This document shows positions 32,041-42,927 of a stretch of 64,000 nt of DNA, in pieces; position 1 is the stretch's first letter; the number at the start of each line of letters is the position of its first letter. The notes under the pieces are model-generated. The model did no database searches, had not been told where the DNA came from, and saw only the letters and a program-made list of their open reading frames with translations. The DNA lies in assembly GCA_020736575.1 (NCBI GenBank), contig JAGPYM010000003.1:2852001-2916000 (forward strand), read 5' to 3'. The DNA comes from Thelonectria olida (Eukaryota; Ascomycota; Sordariomycetes; Hypocreales; Nectriaceae). The translations under genes were made by a program, and so were the position numbers.

Positions 32041-34923
32041 TTACGCAAACGTGCCCCGAAGCGGCAACTCCGTATCGTACTTGCCAGACTCCTTCTTCAT
32101 GTGCTGATCAAAGCTCTGCGTTGACATCTGCACCTTTTCGAACCAAGAGCGATCCAAGACGGGCGCCACAGGCGGTCGCTGACCGTGGCTTCTGGCCAGC
32201 TCGGCCTGGTTGCTGTAGTTGTGCAGGGCGAGGCTGGACGCGATCTGGAAGGCGCTTCGGATCTGTCGGCCGTTCCAGCAGCCAGTCGACCGGGCGAGTT
32301 CCTCGTAGTGTTGCGTTGCAAACTCGATGATCTCATTCTCCTTGATGACGAGGCTTGGCTCGCCCGTCATTCTATGTCGCTCCTGCTCAATCTCCTTGAG
32401 CTTGGAAATGTTCAGGCGGAAGATCTCACGCGTCTGCGTCTTGTCCAGAGGAGGCTGCACCGAGTGTTAGCTTTTGAATATTGGAAATACGCGAGGGGAT
32501 AGGTTGAAGCTTACGTAGTAGAGTGACAGATGGATACGAGACTTGAAAGCCTCGTCAATGGTGCCCACCCGGTTTGTCGTCAGGAACAGGAGGCCGTTGT
32601 AGTACTCCAGCACTCGGAGGAAAACCGAAACCAGCGCATTCCTCTTCATGTCGAGCTGCGAACGTTGCGAGAGGAACACATCGGCCTCGTCCAGCAGAAG
32701 GACACAGTCCCACAAGTGAGCCAGACGGAAGACGTTCTTCAGCGACGACTCGACCTCGTGAGGCGTCAGACCAAGATCACCACAAGTGATGACGAACAGC
32801 GGCTTTCGGTTCTCCATGGCCACCGCCTCCGCGGTCGCTGTCTTGCCGACACCGGGGACGCCGTGCAGCAGGACGACCAGGCCACGGCCCTTGCCTTGGA
32901 TCAGATCCTGTCCGGGGCCCTCGGTGGCAGCATCGGCATAGCGGCGTTCGAGCACCTTCTTCTGGAAATGCGACATGACCAGGCCGCGGACGACGTCCTT
33001 GTAGTCGCTCTGGATCCTGAGGTTCTCAAACACTCCCTGTTCCCGTCGGATAGGCTTCAGCAGGTTCAGATCAATGGGCAGGAAGCGTCGCTCCCTGAGG
33101 GCATACGCAAACATGCGCTTGGGGAGAAGGACGAGGTCTTCCTCACGAAGGTCCAGAGCCTTGGGGTCTGTTTCAAACGTGCGAGATCCCTCGATGCGGG
33201 CTCGTAGGAACGAGTCGACGCTGAGGTTCTCGCGACGCTGGCGCATCTCGATACCGTCGGCCTTTTGGACAATTTCGTTCTGGGAGTAGGCCAAGTTCTG
33301 TCGCGCGCCGTCGAACCAGTGCTTGATGGGCATGTCGTCGTCTTCGATTTCGCATCGCAGCGACTTGTTGACCGTCATGCGATGGAACCTGGGCCGCCAG
33401 TCGGGCATCTTTTGGTACGCCTCTGGCAGGTCGACGATGACGTCGCTCTCGACGAACTCGGGGTGGCGCATCTTCTCGTAGTCTGCATTGTCCAGGATCT
33501 CATCGTCGGGCTCGGTGCCGTTGGAAGGCGGGTTCCTGGTCAGCGTCCACGCGCTGTGCTGCTGGTGCCGGTCATCCAGGTAGTTGATGAACTTGCGGCC
33601 CTGGTCCTTGAGCGAGTCGAGGAGCTGCTCGTGGCCGTGGCGGTAGCGGATGGGAAAGACTTCGAGAGACTCGATCTGGCGCTCGCCGACAAAGGCCTCG
33701 ATCTCGAACTTGCGTCGCACCGCTCCAAACGACGCACCGTCGTGGTCGATGTAGTAGGCCGAGATTGTGAAGGACGAGTTGTCGAGCTGCTGCAGCTCGT
33801 CGGCGAAGAGGTCCCAGCCATTGGACGGGTATGTTGTCTGCGGTTCTGGGGATTCGATGCGGTAGATGCGCCAGACTTCGTGGTATCGGCCGCCGATCTC
33901 GCCCCCTGCAGGCATGTAGATGAGGTCTCCGACGCGGAACACAGACCAGAGGTCGTCAAACTTGGTCTTTTCCACATCGCTACCGCCATATCGGCTGTAC
34001 AGAGGCATGACTTCCTTGTCGATGAAGTCAACATAGCACCTCATGTCCCTCAAAGCTTCAGGGCTGTCCATGAGACTCTCAATATCCTCGTCGGCGTTTG
34101 AGTCGACGGACTGCAGCGACTCGGTATCAGAATTATCGTCGTCGTCGCTGAAGCCATCTGAGCCTGTGTCTTCTCCTCCCTCAGCCTCGGCGTCTTCCTC
34201 GACCACCTCGACTTCTTCGCTGCTGACTTCATCAATGACCTCTGGCTCTTCCTCGTCCAACTCTTCATAATCGGCCCACTTCTCTTCCAAAGAGGCTAGG
34301 ATTTCCCGCATCTTGGGCTGGAAGTAGATGAGAGGCTTGAATGGCCTCACAAAGGTGCGGGGAGTCGACCTCTGGTCTGTGTCGTTGAGCAGCGACGTCA
34401 AGTGGCCGAGGATGGGCTGCGATTGGATACGGATGCGCTGAATCTCCGTGTCGGATGGCGACAGGAGCTCCGTCTTCCTCTCCCGCTTTGATTTCTCGTG
34501 AGAAATGGGCTTCGGGCGCACGTAGTCGCGGAGATAGCTCTGGCGGAGTCGAGCGAGGTCCTCACGACGACGATGGCCGTGCTCACGACGGATCTGGCCC
34601 TGGATTCCTGGACCAGCCATGAGCACTTCAATAGCGTAGTCGGGCTCCGAGATATCTTGGAAGCGGTTCTTGAAGTTCTCAAAGTTGACCTTGCGGGCCT
34701 CGGGGATCTTGGGGCGCCATTTGGACTCGACTCGACGTTGATTAGCAAGAATGCGCTCACGGCGCTCTGCTTCTCTCTGGAGAGCCAAGAACTCTTCGTC
34801 GTCGCGACGAAAGCGCGAAGTCGGTGCACGACGGCGGCCTTTCTTGTGAAGATCGCCTTGCTTGCCGTACATGGTAGCAAAGTGAGAATCGAGCTTGTTA
34901 CCCTTCTGAGCCTTTCGAGCCAT
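32041..34923 (-). CDS. Large fungal AAA ATPase
   Basis: Two exons: 32515-34923 and 32041-32454 (60 bp intron), 940 aa. The N-terminus is basic and coiled, followed by a long acidic stretch around residues 215-275 (Asp/Glu/Ser runs). Residues about 300-450 look like the DUF7025-type region seen before the ATPase in fungal AAA proteins. The AAA module has Walker A HGVPGVGKTATAEA near residue 680, Walker B VLLLDEADVF near 745 and sensor-1 LFLTTNRV, and the second exon supplies the lid with WNGRQIRSAFQIA (sensor-2 Arg). Biological role is unknown. Members of this expanded family are often duplicated in filamentous fungi. There is no signal or membrane segment. Confidence 0.87.
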
Positions 34924-35883
34924 GATGGAAGTTGTGTATGAGGAATTGGAGGGAATTGGAGGGAATGAGAGATGTGAATGATAGTTAGTCGGGCTCTTGG
35001 AGAAAGGTGGATGGGATGAGTTGGGATTGAAAGCAGTGAATCACCACCAGACAATTGATGGTGTTTATATACCGCAGTTACTTGGCAGAAGACGATCAAC
35101 GCCCGCCCTCTCTCACCGGCATCTCGCATCACGGTCGTTTGCCGGGCTGAGTCACATTTCTTGGCCTGTCATTGACCGCAATTGAGCATGGCGCAGGCAG
35201 CACTGGCGAGGGACTGGCTAAGCGCTGGTCGGTCGAGGCCTCCATTGCCGTCCGTCTCCACATGTAAGCCGCAAAGCTGACATGCAGCAGAGTAACTAGG
35301 TAGGGACGCCGTCAATAGTAGTTACGAAGAGGAGGGACTGTTTAGGCAGCACAGCCATTATCTGATGGAAGCGTGCCTTCTTGGCGCCACGGGTAACAGC
35401 TGCTTCAACCCGATCCGCCCAGTGCCTAAACTCAGAGGAATGCAGCCGACGTTACAGGGCATGAAGCATTCCGGGATCCGAGCCAAGCACCCCGGCCCCT
35501 CAATCCCTCTATCAATTGGTATTGGAAGTCTCGTATCTCAAGGCGACATTGATCGACGAAATGGCGGGCCTTCACCACAACCTCAAACATTGGTCTCAAC
35601 TATCTAATCACGGCGGAGCCCCCACGGACAGACCGAGCACGGTGCATTGGTGCATAACGTCTCAGATTCACCCAAACATTCAAGTCAAATCGGCCATCCA
35701 TGTCGGTTCTTTTACTAGCTACTCCAAGGCACACGAGCTAAGCAGACATAGTTAGATAGGCACCACCTCGTCAATAAACTCTTGATCAGGCCAGCCGGTT
35801 CGCCACATTGTCACAATTCCCTTCAGGGAGGTAGCCGGGGATATCTACTACCTTAGGCAAACTTGTCTGCTGGGCAAACCAAA
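34924..35883. other. Intergenic region, nothing recognised
   Basis: About 960 bp between the AAA ATPase start and the stop codon of the copper ATPase. No supported open frame. Confidence 0.55.
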
Positions 35884-38800
35884 CTAAACCTTCGTCCATC
35901 GGAGCAGGAGAGCTGCAGCAATCACGGGCAAAACGCTGACAAGCTCTCCCAGCCCAGCATATGCCGGCGGAATCCTGGCGTTGACAAAGGCACCGGCAGA
36001 AAGGAGGATCGCAAAGAGATTGTACACGAAGCTCCAACCAAAATTGAATGCAATACGATGGACCGCCTTCTTGCTCACAGAGATGACAGTCAGGATGCCA
36101 TTAAGGTTGGGGCGCATGAGAACCACATCTGCCGCAGACTTAGCAACGTCAGTCCCTTCGTTGATGTGAATGCCAATCGTCGCCTGGGCCAATGCTGCAG
36201 CATCATTGGTTCCGTCTCCGCAGAACACGACAACGGGGGGGTTCGATTTGGCCTGCTGAGACGCGGGCGGCACGTCTATGAGTTCCTTGATATAGACTTG
36301 CTTGTCGCCTGGGCTACAACGCGAACGAATATTCATATCGGGAATTCCGAGTGCAAGCCCGGCTGCCTGGACAGCACCATCGTCGTCGCCAGAAAGCAGA
36401 TGAACGGTGATACCCGAATCCTGCAGCTTTGAGACAGTTGCAGCAGCATCCGGCCGCAGAGAGTCTTGGAGGCCAAAAACAACGGCAGGACTTCCGCCAA
36501 CCACGAAGCAAAAGGCCGTTCGTGCTTGCGACTGGATCGATTGGACGTGAGCATTTGAGGACAGGTCAAGCCATGTCGCGTTTCCCGCGCAGATGGATGC
36601 GCCGAGATATTTGCCTTCAATGCCTTTACCAGCTTGGACCTTTGTTTCAGAGACACCAGATGCTGCCGTAACGCCGAGGGCCTTGAGGTGGTTTGCAGCA
36701 GCTACCGACACGGGGTGTTTGACATGCTCGACCAAAGCCAAAAGTAGAGACTTCGCCAATTCCGGTTCGTCGGCCAAGTACTCTTCGCGAACTACTGAGA
36801 GTTTTCCCTGCGTCAAGGTACCAGTCTTGTCAAAGACGACGTGACTGGTCTTACAAGCAAGCTCAATACTCTCCGAAGACTTGAAGATGACACCTCTTTC
36901 TGCGGCAACGCCAGTTGCAATGACAACGACCATGGGCACCGCAAGACCAATTGCGCAAGGGCATGATACGATCAAGACTGTGATGCCATAGGTGACGGCC
37001 TGGATGACTGCATCAGAGCCAGATCTGTTTTGGACTGCGACTCCAATCGCGACCCAGATCGAGAACGTGATGATGGTCAAAGCCACGACAACGGGGACAA
37101 AATAGGTTGCGATGCGATCAGCCATCTCCTGAATCTTGGGCTTGGACAGCTTGGCTTCGTCAACCATTCCAGCAATAGTGCTGATAGTGTTGTCATCTGG
37201 AAGTCGAGTGAGTCGAACTTTGATCGTGCCTGGTCCATTAACAGAACCAGCGATGACTATAGATCCGGTGTTTTTCTCGACAGGCGTCGACTCCCCAGTC
37301 ATCATGGATTCGTCTACATCGGTGCTTCCAGACAAGACAACGCCATCGGTGGGCACAGCTGAGTCTGGAGCAACCATGAAGACGTCTCCAAATTGAAGCA
37401 GTCTTGCATCTATTTGCGTCGTGTTGTTATTTTCGAAGACTGTAGCTGTCGTGGTCTGCAAAGAGCGAATAGATATAGACTCTACGGCTTTTTGACGAGC
37501 CAAAGCAGCGGCATAGCGGCCAACCATGATGAGGGTGATCAATAGCGTGCTAGTTTCGAAAAACTCGCCAGTGGACAGAGGCTGACCAGCGACGAGATAT
37601 CCGAAGGACACCACGGAGAAGATATAGGCAGCGCTGGTGCTGAGAACAATGAGAAGGTCCATTTCAATCACCCTGGAGAATACCATGGCCTTTAAGGCCT
37701 TCGGGTAGAAAGGCCCCGCAATCAGAACTTGGACGAGCGTCGCAAGAGCAAGAGAGGCGGAACCATAGGCTATCTCGTGCTCAGGGAGAGGAGCCCAGGC
37801 CATAACCAGTACGGGAATGGTCAACACAGCCGACAAGAGCGTCAAAAGGCCAACATGACGCACATGTTTAGCACCTGCGTTGAGAGTTTGGTCAGGTTGG
37901 GGAGGCGCCAAGTTCATCGGACTGCCCCAGCCCTTGTTTACAAGATCTCTCGCCCCGATGATCTTGGGATCGAAGTCAACCCGTATTTTCTTCCGGTCTA
38001 TGGCCCTTACTCCCGTAACTCCGTCAGGCCACTTTTGGTCGACGACATCCCTAGGATCACCAACACATAGAAGATCGAGGCTCGAACCATGGCTTGTGAG
38101 CCTCTCGCATTTGAACTCGGTGGTTCTTTCAAGATGCTTCGTGACCTCAGATACCGAGAGCATGCGAAGATCGATGTCGAGTTCGGCTCTAGCAAGGACG
38201 AGACTGGTCTTGAGGTTCGAAACCCCCTGAAGAGTCGACATTGTTCTCTGGAGCTTGGTCTCGCACCCTGTACAAGTCATCCCCGTGATTGCAAGAACGA
38301 CGTGCTCTTGTCCAGACATTCCACGTCGCTCGGGATCACCATCGTTGCGAGCAAGTTGTATATTGTCGTGGGAATTGGGTGCTTTCTCGTCGCCACAGCA
38401 TCCGTCGGCACACGAGTCAACAGTGATACTGACAGATCCTGGCCGCCCGCAAGTGGCCTTAGAAGATGTTTTCTCCTTAGTTTTGACCCTCTTGGGGCCA
38501 CAGCAAGGCTCAGCACAAGACTTGGCCTTGGACCTTGTCGACACCAATGAAGAACGAGACCCAGAGAAGGATCTAGCTGAAAGACGACTGACAGATCTCG
38601 CTCCCTTAGAACGACCCTGCGGTGCACAGCAAGATTCCTTTCCAAGAGCCAACAGAGCTCTACAAATGCATCCTATTGCGTCAAGTTGAGCTTGGTAGCG
38701 GTCATAAGCACGGCGAAGATGCGTCCGACAAGCCTTTCCACCCTGCTTTGCGACTCCTGTCTTGGCTAATGTTGGTCAGTGGAGGTAATTTACGAGCATG

Positions 38801-39698
38801 TCAATATTGGCAGTAGCTTACCTTGGGAGGTGTCGGAGCAAGAGCCACAATCGTCCCCGGCTTCACATTCTCTCAGGGCGATACGATCGATGCAGCTTGT
38901 AGAACAGCATGGAGCTATCTTGCCTGCGCAGCAATCGGGCTTTGGCGTGATGTCCTCCTCCAGAGGAAGCTTTTCAGAACAACAGTCACTCTTGCAGGCA
39001 TCGTCGCTGGACTCAAGATCGCTAGCACAGCAGTCGTCCTTCAGAGGAGGCTTTTCAGAGCAACAAGCATCTTTACAGGCATCTTCGGCAGGCTCTGTGT
39101 CAACATCGCAACAGTCCTCCTTCTGAGGAAAGTCTTTGAGGCCAACGGCCGTGGAAGAGCAGCAGCCGGCTTTGCAATCACTCTTTCCCTGGACTTGGAT
39201 GGGTTTCGAAATGGTTGATGACTCGCAGCATCCTTTTCCACAGGTGATGTCTTTGGGCGGTTGTTCAGGTGATGAGCCACAACATCCTTTGCCGCAATCA
39301 TCCTCGGGTGGTTCAATCTTGGGACCACAGCATCCTTTGCCGCAATCGTCCTTGGGTGGTTCTTCAATCTTGAGACCACAGCATCCCTTCTGGCAACCCT
39401 CGCTCTGGGTGCCGACGGGGTTTGTTAGAAGTTGAACAGAGGCCTCAGTGGTAAAAGGGCTGCGTCTTTCATTGATTTCAATGCTTTGGACCTCCGCGGC
39501 CATGGTCGAGTGAACATCAACGTCCTGTTGCTGGATCTCAGTGATCTCGGTGGATGCGTTGTGGACCGCTCTGTCACTGGCGTTATCGGCGGTGCTGGCA
39601 CGAGTGGACAGCGCAGGGTCGGCAGCGGGAGGAGCAGCCGATCCGCTGGTGGCTGCAGGATCCGGTGGCGGACCGCAGCAAGATGAACCGCAGGCCAT
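35884..39698 (-). CDS. Copper-transporting P1B-type ATPase with Cys-rich N-terminus (CrpA-like)
   Basis: Two exons: 38822-39698 and 35884-38765, 1252 aa. The first 330 residues are packed with CC pairs, including CGKGCC units and DACKxxCCSEK units. They run into CRTHLRRAYDRYQAQLDAI and CICRALLALGKESCC, the linker seen in fungal CrpA-type exporters. One clear heavy-metal domain (GMTCTGC) lies near residue 455. The ATPase core has MTGES, the ion-binding SCPCAIGL near 893, DKTGTLT near 937, the P1B-specific VKHP motif and GDGTNDAAA near 1144, with about eight membrane segments. It pumps Cu(I) out of the cytosol. The Cys-rich front end probably buffers copper (inference). The frame crosses the intron cleanly, so two separate genes are unlikely. 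Confidence 0.9.
38961..39081 (-). repeat. Imperfect 81 bp tandem duplication in the copper ATPase N-terminus
   Basis: Two units starting at 38961 and 39042, 81 bp apart, encode near-identical DACKxxCCSEKxPL segments. The spacing is a multiple of three, so the reading frame is kept. Confidence 0.75.
39221..39405 (-). repeat. Four imperfect CGKGCC-coding repeats in the copper ATPase N-terminus
   Basis: Four in-frame units of about 45-54 bp encode C(G/Q)KGCC followed by a Pro/Lys/Glu spacer. The two central units share long identical DNA stretches, suggesting recent slippage or unequal exchange. Confidence 0.8.
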
Positions 39699-40152
39699 TG
39701 TCGCTGAAGAGCGTTGCAAGTTACTTTGTTTCGAAAATTCAGATGAGAGACGAATGTACGAAGTAGTGAAGGAGGAAGGAAGATGGACCATGAATCTGCA
39801 TTGGTGTCGCCCGTTGGGTTCATTCTGGAACTAACTTGAGGAGGGGCACCTACCCACCTAGTCCAAGCCGAAATGCGCTTAGCGCCAGTGTGAGCGAGGG
39901 AGGAACGAACGTGGGGGGCTTAAAACACGACCGGTTCCCGCGGCTGAAAATGCTGGGGAGTGCCCCCGCCGAGAACGAAAAAGGAATGACGGTGTAGGTG
40001 CGTATGAACAATTCGTTATCTGCTGGTAACAGACGCAATGATTCGGAAACGGATATCATATGCAAATATGCACTCATTAAACAAGATCTAACAGGCCCGT
40101 ATGATTGTATAAGACCGGGTGCCACACAATCCAAAAAGCAGGGGTAGCCTAC
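39699..40152. other. Copper ATPase upstream region
   Basis: About 450 bp upstream of the copper ATPase start and downstream of the proline gene. No gene. No obvious metal-response element was identified by eye. Confidence 0.5.
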
Positions 40153-41128
40153 CTATTTCCCGCCACCGTTTGCGTCCCGCAAGTGTTTCATGCCGCTCAC
40201 AAGTGCATCGGCAAACACAGCTCGTGTCGCTTCTCTCTCCACCGAGAGCAACGTCTGGATCGTGCACCCTCGTGGAGACGAGATATTCTCCCTCAGCACA
40301 GCCGGGTGATGTCCATTTTGCAGCATCGTCCCAAGGCCAATGACTCCCTGAACAGCCAGGTCCAAAGCCTCCCCTCTCTTCAGCCCTTCGACCACAGCCC
40401 CATCAAGAATTCCGTCCAGGGGGACCGAGAGTGTAGCCAGGCAAGTCGTGACCAAGACGGATCCAGCGTCGGTCAGTGCAGGACTCATGAACTTGACCTT
40501 GCCAACCTGGCTGAACGTCCATTCCAGTAATTCGTGCATGTCTGGGGGAAGGGCCGGCATCGACTCCTCTAGAATAGTCATCGACTGGCCATATCGCGCA
40601 GCCAGGTTGGGTATCGCCTTTGCGATGTACGGCCTATTAACCTCGTCCACCTTTCCCCATATTGCAGCATCCTCAAACATGACTTTACGAATGTCGCTAA
40701 CGGAAAGCCCTGCCAACAAACTGATGACGAGCTTCCCAGCAGCAGCTTCGCGCATCCAGGGCGTTTGAAGGACCTCTTTCGCCATATATGGTTTGACGCC
40801 AAGCACGATAACGTCGGCTTCCCTGAAAGCCATCTCGTTGCTCTGATACCAAAGGTCCAAAGTATGAGACACGACGCGTCTGTGTCGCCCAAGCCCTTCC
40901 TTGAGAGCCACAGCAGACGTTTTCGTATTTGTGCATGCAATGAACCGAGTGAACCGAGAAGATGTAGGAGACTTTGAGTCTTCCGGGTAGATGGTGTCCA
41001 ATAGCCCATGCAGGACTGCCGCGCCCATATTGCCTATTTGCTCATGAATAAGCATTCGTCTTGGCAATTTTTCGGGGTCATATCTTACCGCAGCCGACAA
41101 AGGCTATCGTAAGCCCGGCGTTCTTCAT
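40153..41128 (-). CDS. Pyrroline-5-carboxylate reductase (last step of proline synthesis)
   Basis: Two exons: 41089-41128 and 40153-41033, 306 aa. The tiny first exon encodes MKNAGLTIAFVGC; splicing with GTAAGA..TAG gives the dinucleotide motif VGCGNMGAAVLHGLL. Further family features are VIVLGVKPYMAKEVL, VISLLAGLSV, RPYIAKAIPNLAARYGQSM (variant of the family's RxMPNxP block) and the C-terminal signature region SPALTDAGSVLVTTCLA...LQNGHHPAVLREN followed by SPRGCTI. It reduces pyrroline-5-carboxylate with NAD(P)H. Residues in the IPNLAARYG block differ from the usual MPNTPA form, so this may be a divergent paralogue rather than the main housekeeping copy. Confidence 0.88.
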
Positions 41129-41376
41129 TTTTGGGGAGTGATGTGTGAGCTTGACTTAGAGAGTGAGGGCTCGATTGTGGTGGTTTTCAGTGGTTTTCGA
41201 CCCCGCACCTCATCGACGAATAAATGAGGCGCCAAGGTCTGTGCTAAAATGGATGATATCGGAGGCTTGACTGGTCTCCATGTCTTTTCTTTTGATTCAC
41301 GTTAAGGAAATAAAGTTAGGACGCGATATGTGCATTCGTACTTAGATATATAATTTACACTTAGCCATTTCCATCC

Positions 41377-42020
41377 TCAGCCCAACTTGGTAATACACGT
41401 CTCAAATGACTTCATGGTTTTTTCCAAGCTGTCTTGCCCCGTTCCATTGCAACTTGGCACATTACTCAAGATTCCAGTTCCAAAATCTTGAATGCCGTCC
41501 TTGGCAGTGCCCATGATACCACTTAAGGCGCCGCCAAAAGGAATACCAGAGAAAGTGTCGGCCTTGTCAGTAATAGTATCCGTGACATTGGAAATCTCTC
41601 CAAGGAACTAGCAAAAGCGTTATTAATATTACTATTTTTAATACAGGGTGGCGCATTACCTTGTCCAAGCCGTTGCAAATGTCGCTTTCGTCAACATCCC
41701 CTTCAGAGCTCGTAGTTATACCACCTCCAATCTCGCTGGAAATTTCAGTAATGTTGGAGACAATTTGGGTAATGTCATCGATAATTTCCTAGGCTTATGG
41801 TTAGCTCCGAATCACGTTTCTATCTACAGTCGTAATATTGCAATCATACTGGAGCAGAAGTGAGGATCGTCGTCAAGTCGAGATTGTCAACGAGGCCGTA
41901 CACCTCAATAGCTAAAGCTGCAACATCTTGCAAATTACTCAGGATTTCTGTCAGAGAAATTTCAGCATGAATAGAGGAGAGAGCCAATAAGATGGTGACT
42001 GCAACAAGGCTGAGCTGCAT
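41377..42020 (-). CDS. Small secreted protein, unrecognised (possibly HsbA-like)
   Basis: Three exons: 41850-42020, 41660-41788 and 41377-41607, all phase 0, 176 aa. Signal peptide MQLSLVAVTILLALSSIHA, then a helical, Ile/Leu/Thr/Asp-rich body with heptad-like spacing (EILSNLQDVAALAIEVYGLV, EIIDDITQIVSNITEISSEI). The three cysteines are all in the C-terminal two thirds, with two N-glycosylation-type NxT sites. The acidic, helical character recalls hydrophobic-surface-binding protein A (HsbA), but no diagnostic motif is present, so the family is open. Size, signal peptide and lack of a clear domain also fit an effector-like protein. A TATA-like box lies about 130 bases upstream. Confidence 0.75.
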
Positions 42021-42604
42021 ATTAATGCCTGGGAATGTAGTAAGTAGGTGGTGATATGAGCAATCTGTTTTGTTCGATGCGAAGTCGAGCACAATGCAGT
42101 AAAATGAGGATTTGTTTATGGACATGACATGGGCTCTTATCTATAGCTATATATACTTGGGTTAGGATGCACAGAGTCCATGGACCATTTTCGTCACTTG
42201 GAATATTGGGAATGAATCCCTCCGCGTAATCACCTTCCATCTTCAGAACCCTCTGTGAGGACCGTATGTCCTCTGAATTGAATAGATTGTCTGATTCACA
42301 GGGGCTGTGACTTGGGCATCCAACCATGCTCCATGGAGAACGTTATACATGCCGACCTCAAACAATAACAGGTCTAATAATGTTTGGCTCACAAGCGGAA
42401 GAAACATGTTTGAGCGTCTCCAAGGGACTGTTTCGCTTGTCTGTTTAGGATTCCGCTAGGTAGTTTCATCCCCCATAGCTCGGCCACCCTATCGCATTAA
42501 CATTGTCAATGCCACGTTCATGCACCTCGAAAGACAGACGGCAAAAAGAAGGACATCCATTCAAATCCAGATATTTGATCCCGTCAGAGAACAACAAAAA
42601 GAAT
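42021..42604. other. Upstream region of the small secreted protein
   Basis: About 580 bp to the tRNA-Ala gene, containing the secreted-protein promoter. No other gene is seen. Confidence 0.5.
42148..42155 (-). promoter_or_regulatory. TATA-like box of the small secreted protein
   Basis: TATATATA about 130 bases upstream of the ATG at 42020. Confidence 0.4.
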
Positions 42605-42694
42605 TGGACAAACGGGGAATCGAACCCCGGACCGCTCACAAGCTGTTCAGAAGAACCATGCTAAGCGAGAATTATACCACTAAACCATTCGCCC
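42605..42694 (-). tRNA. tRNA-Ala (anticodon AGC) with 18-base intron
   Basis: The acceptor GGGCGAA/TTTGTCC includes the G3-U70 wobble that identifies alanine tRNAs. Anticodon stem CTCGC/GTGAG with loop TTAGCA+T; an 18-base intron follows position 37, the canonical eukaryotic site. The T arm is CGGGG-TTCGAAT-CCCCG and the discriminator base is A. Mature length is 72. Confidence 0.93.
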
Positions 42695-42927
42695 GGTTGA
42701 TACAGTAGACGGTGACAAATGTGGGCCATCGACCCTGTGCGAAGATTGGATGGCGCCTGCCACCATAATCTGGCAGTCTTGAGAAGGAGGCATTACATTT
42801 CATTGCTGGCGAATGCTACCAGTGGCTTCCCCAAGCAGAAGACGATGCTTTCGAATCGACTCATGAATGCACTCAATATTGTATAGATGCACGAAACGGT
42901 AGTGTAATTAAGAGACTGACGGCGCAC

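Noticed and set aside
33265..34101. 278-codon plus-strand frame over the AAA ATPase
   Set aside because: Antisense shadow of a well-supported exon; no independent motif or promoter.
38766..38821. Copper ATPase and Cys-rich protein as two separate genes
   Set aside because: A standard GT-AG intron joins them in frame and the linker on both sides matches fungal copper exporters.
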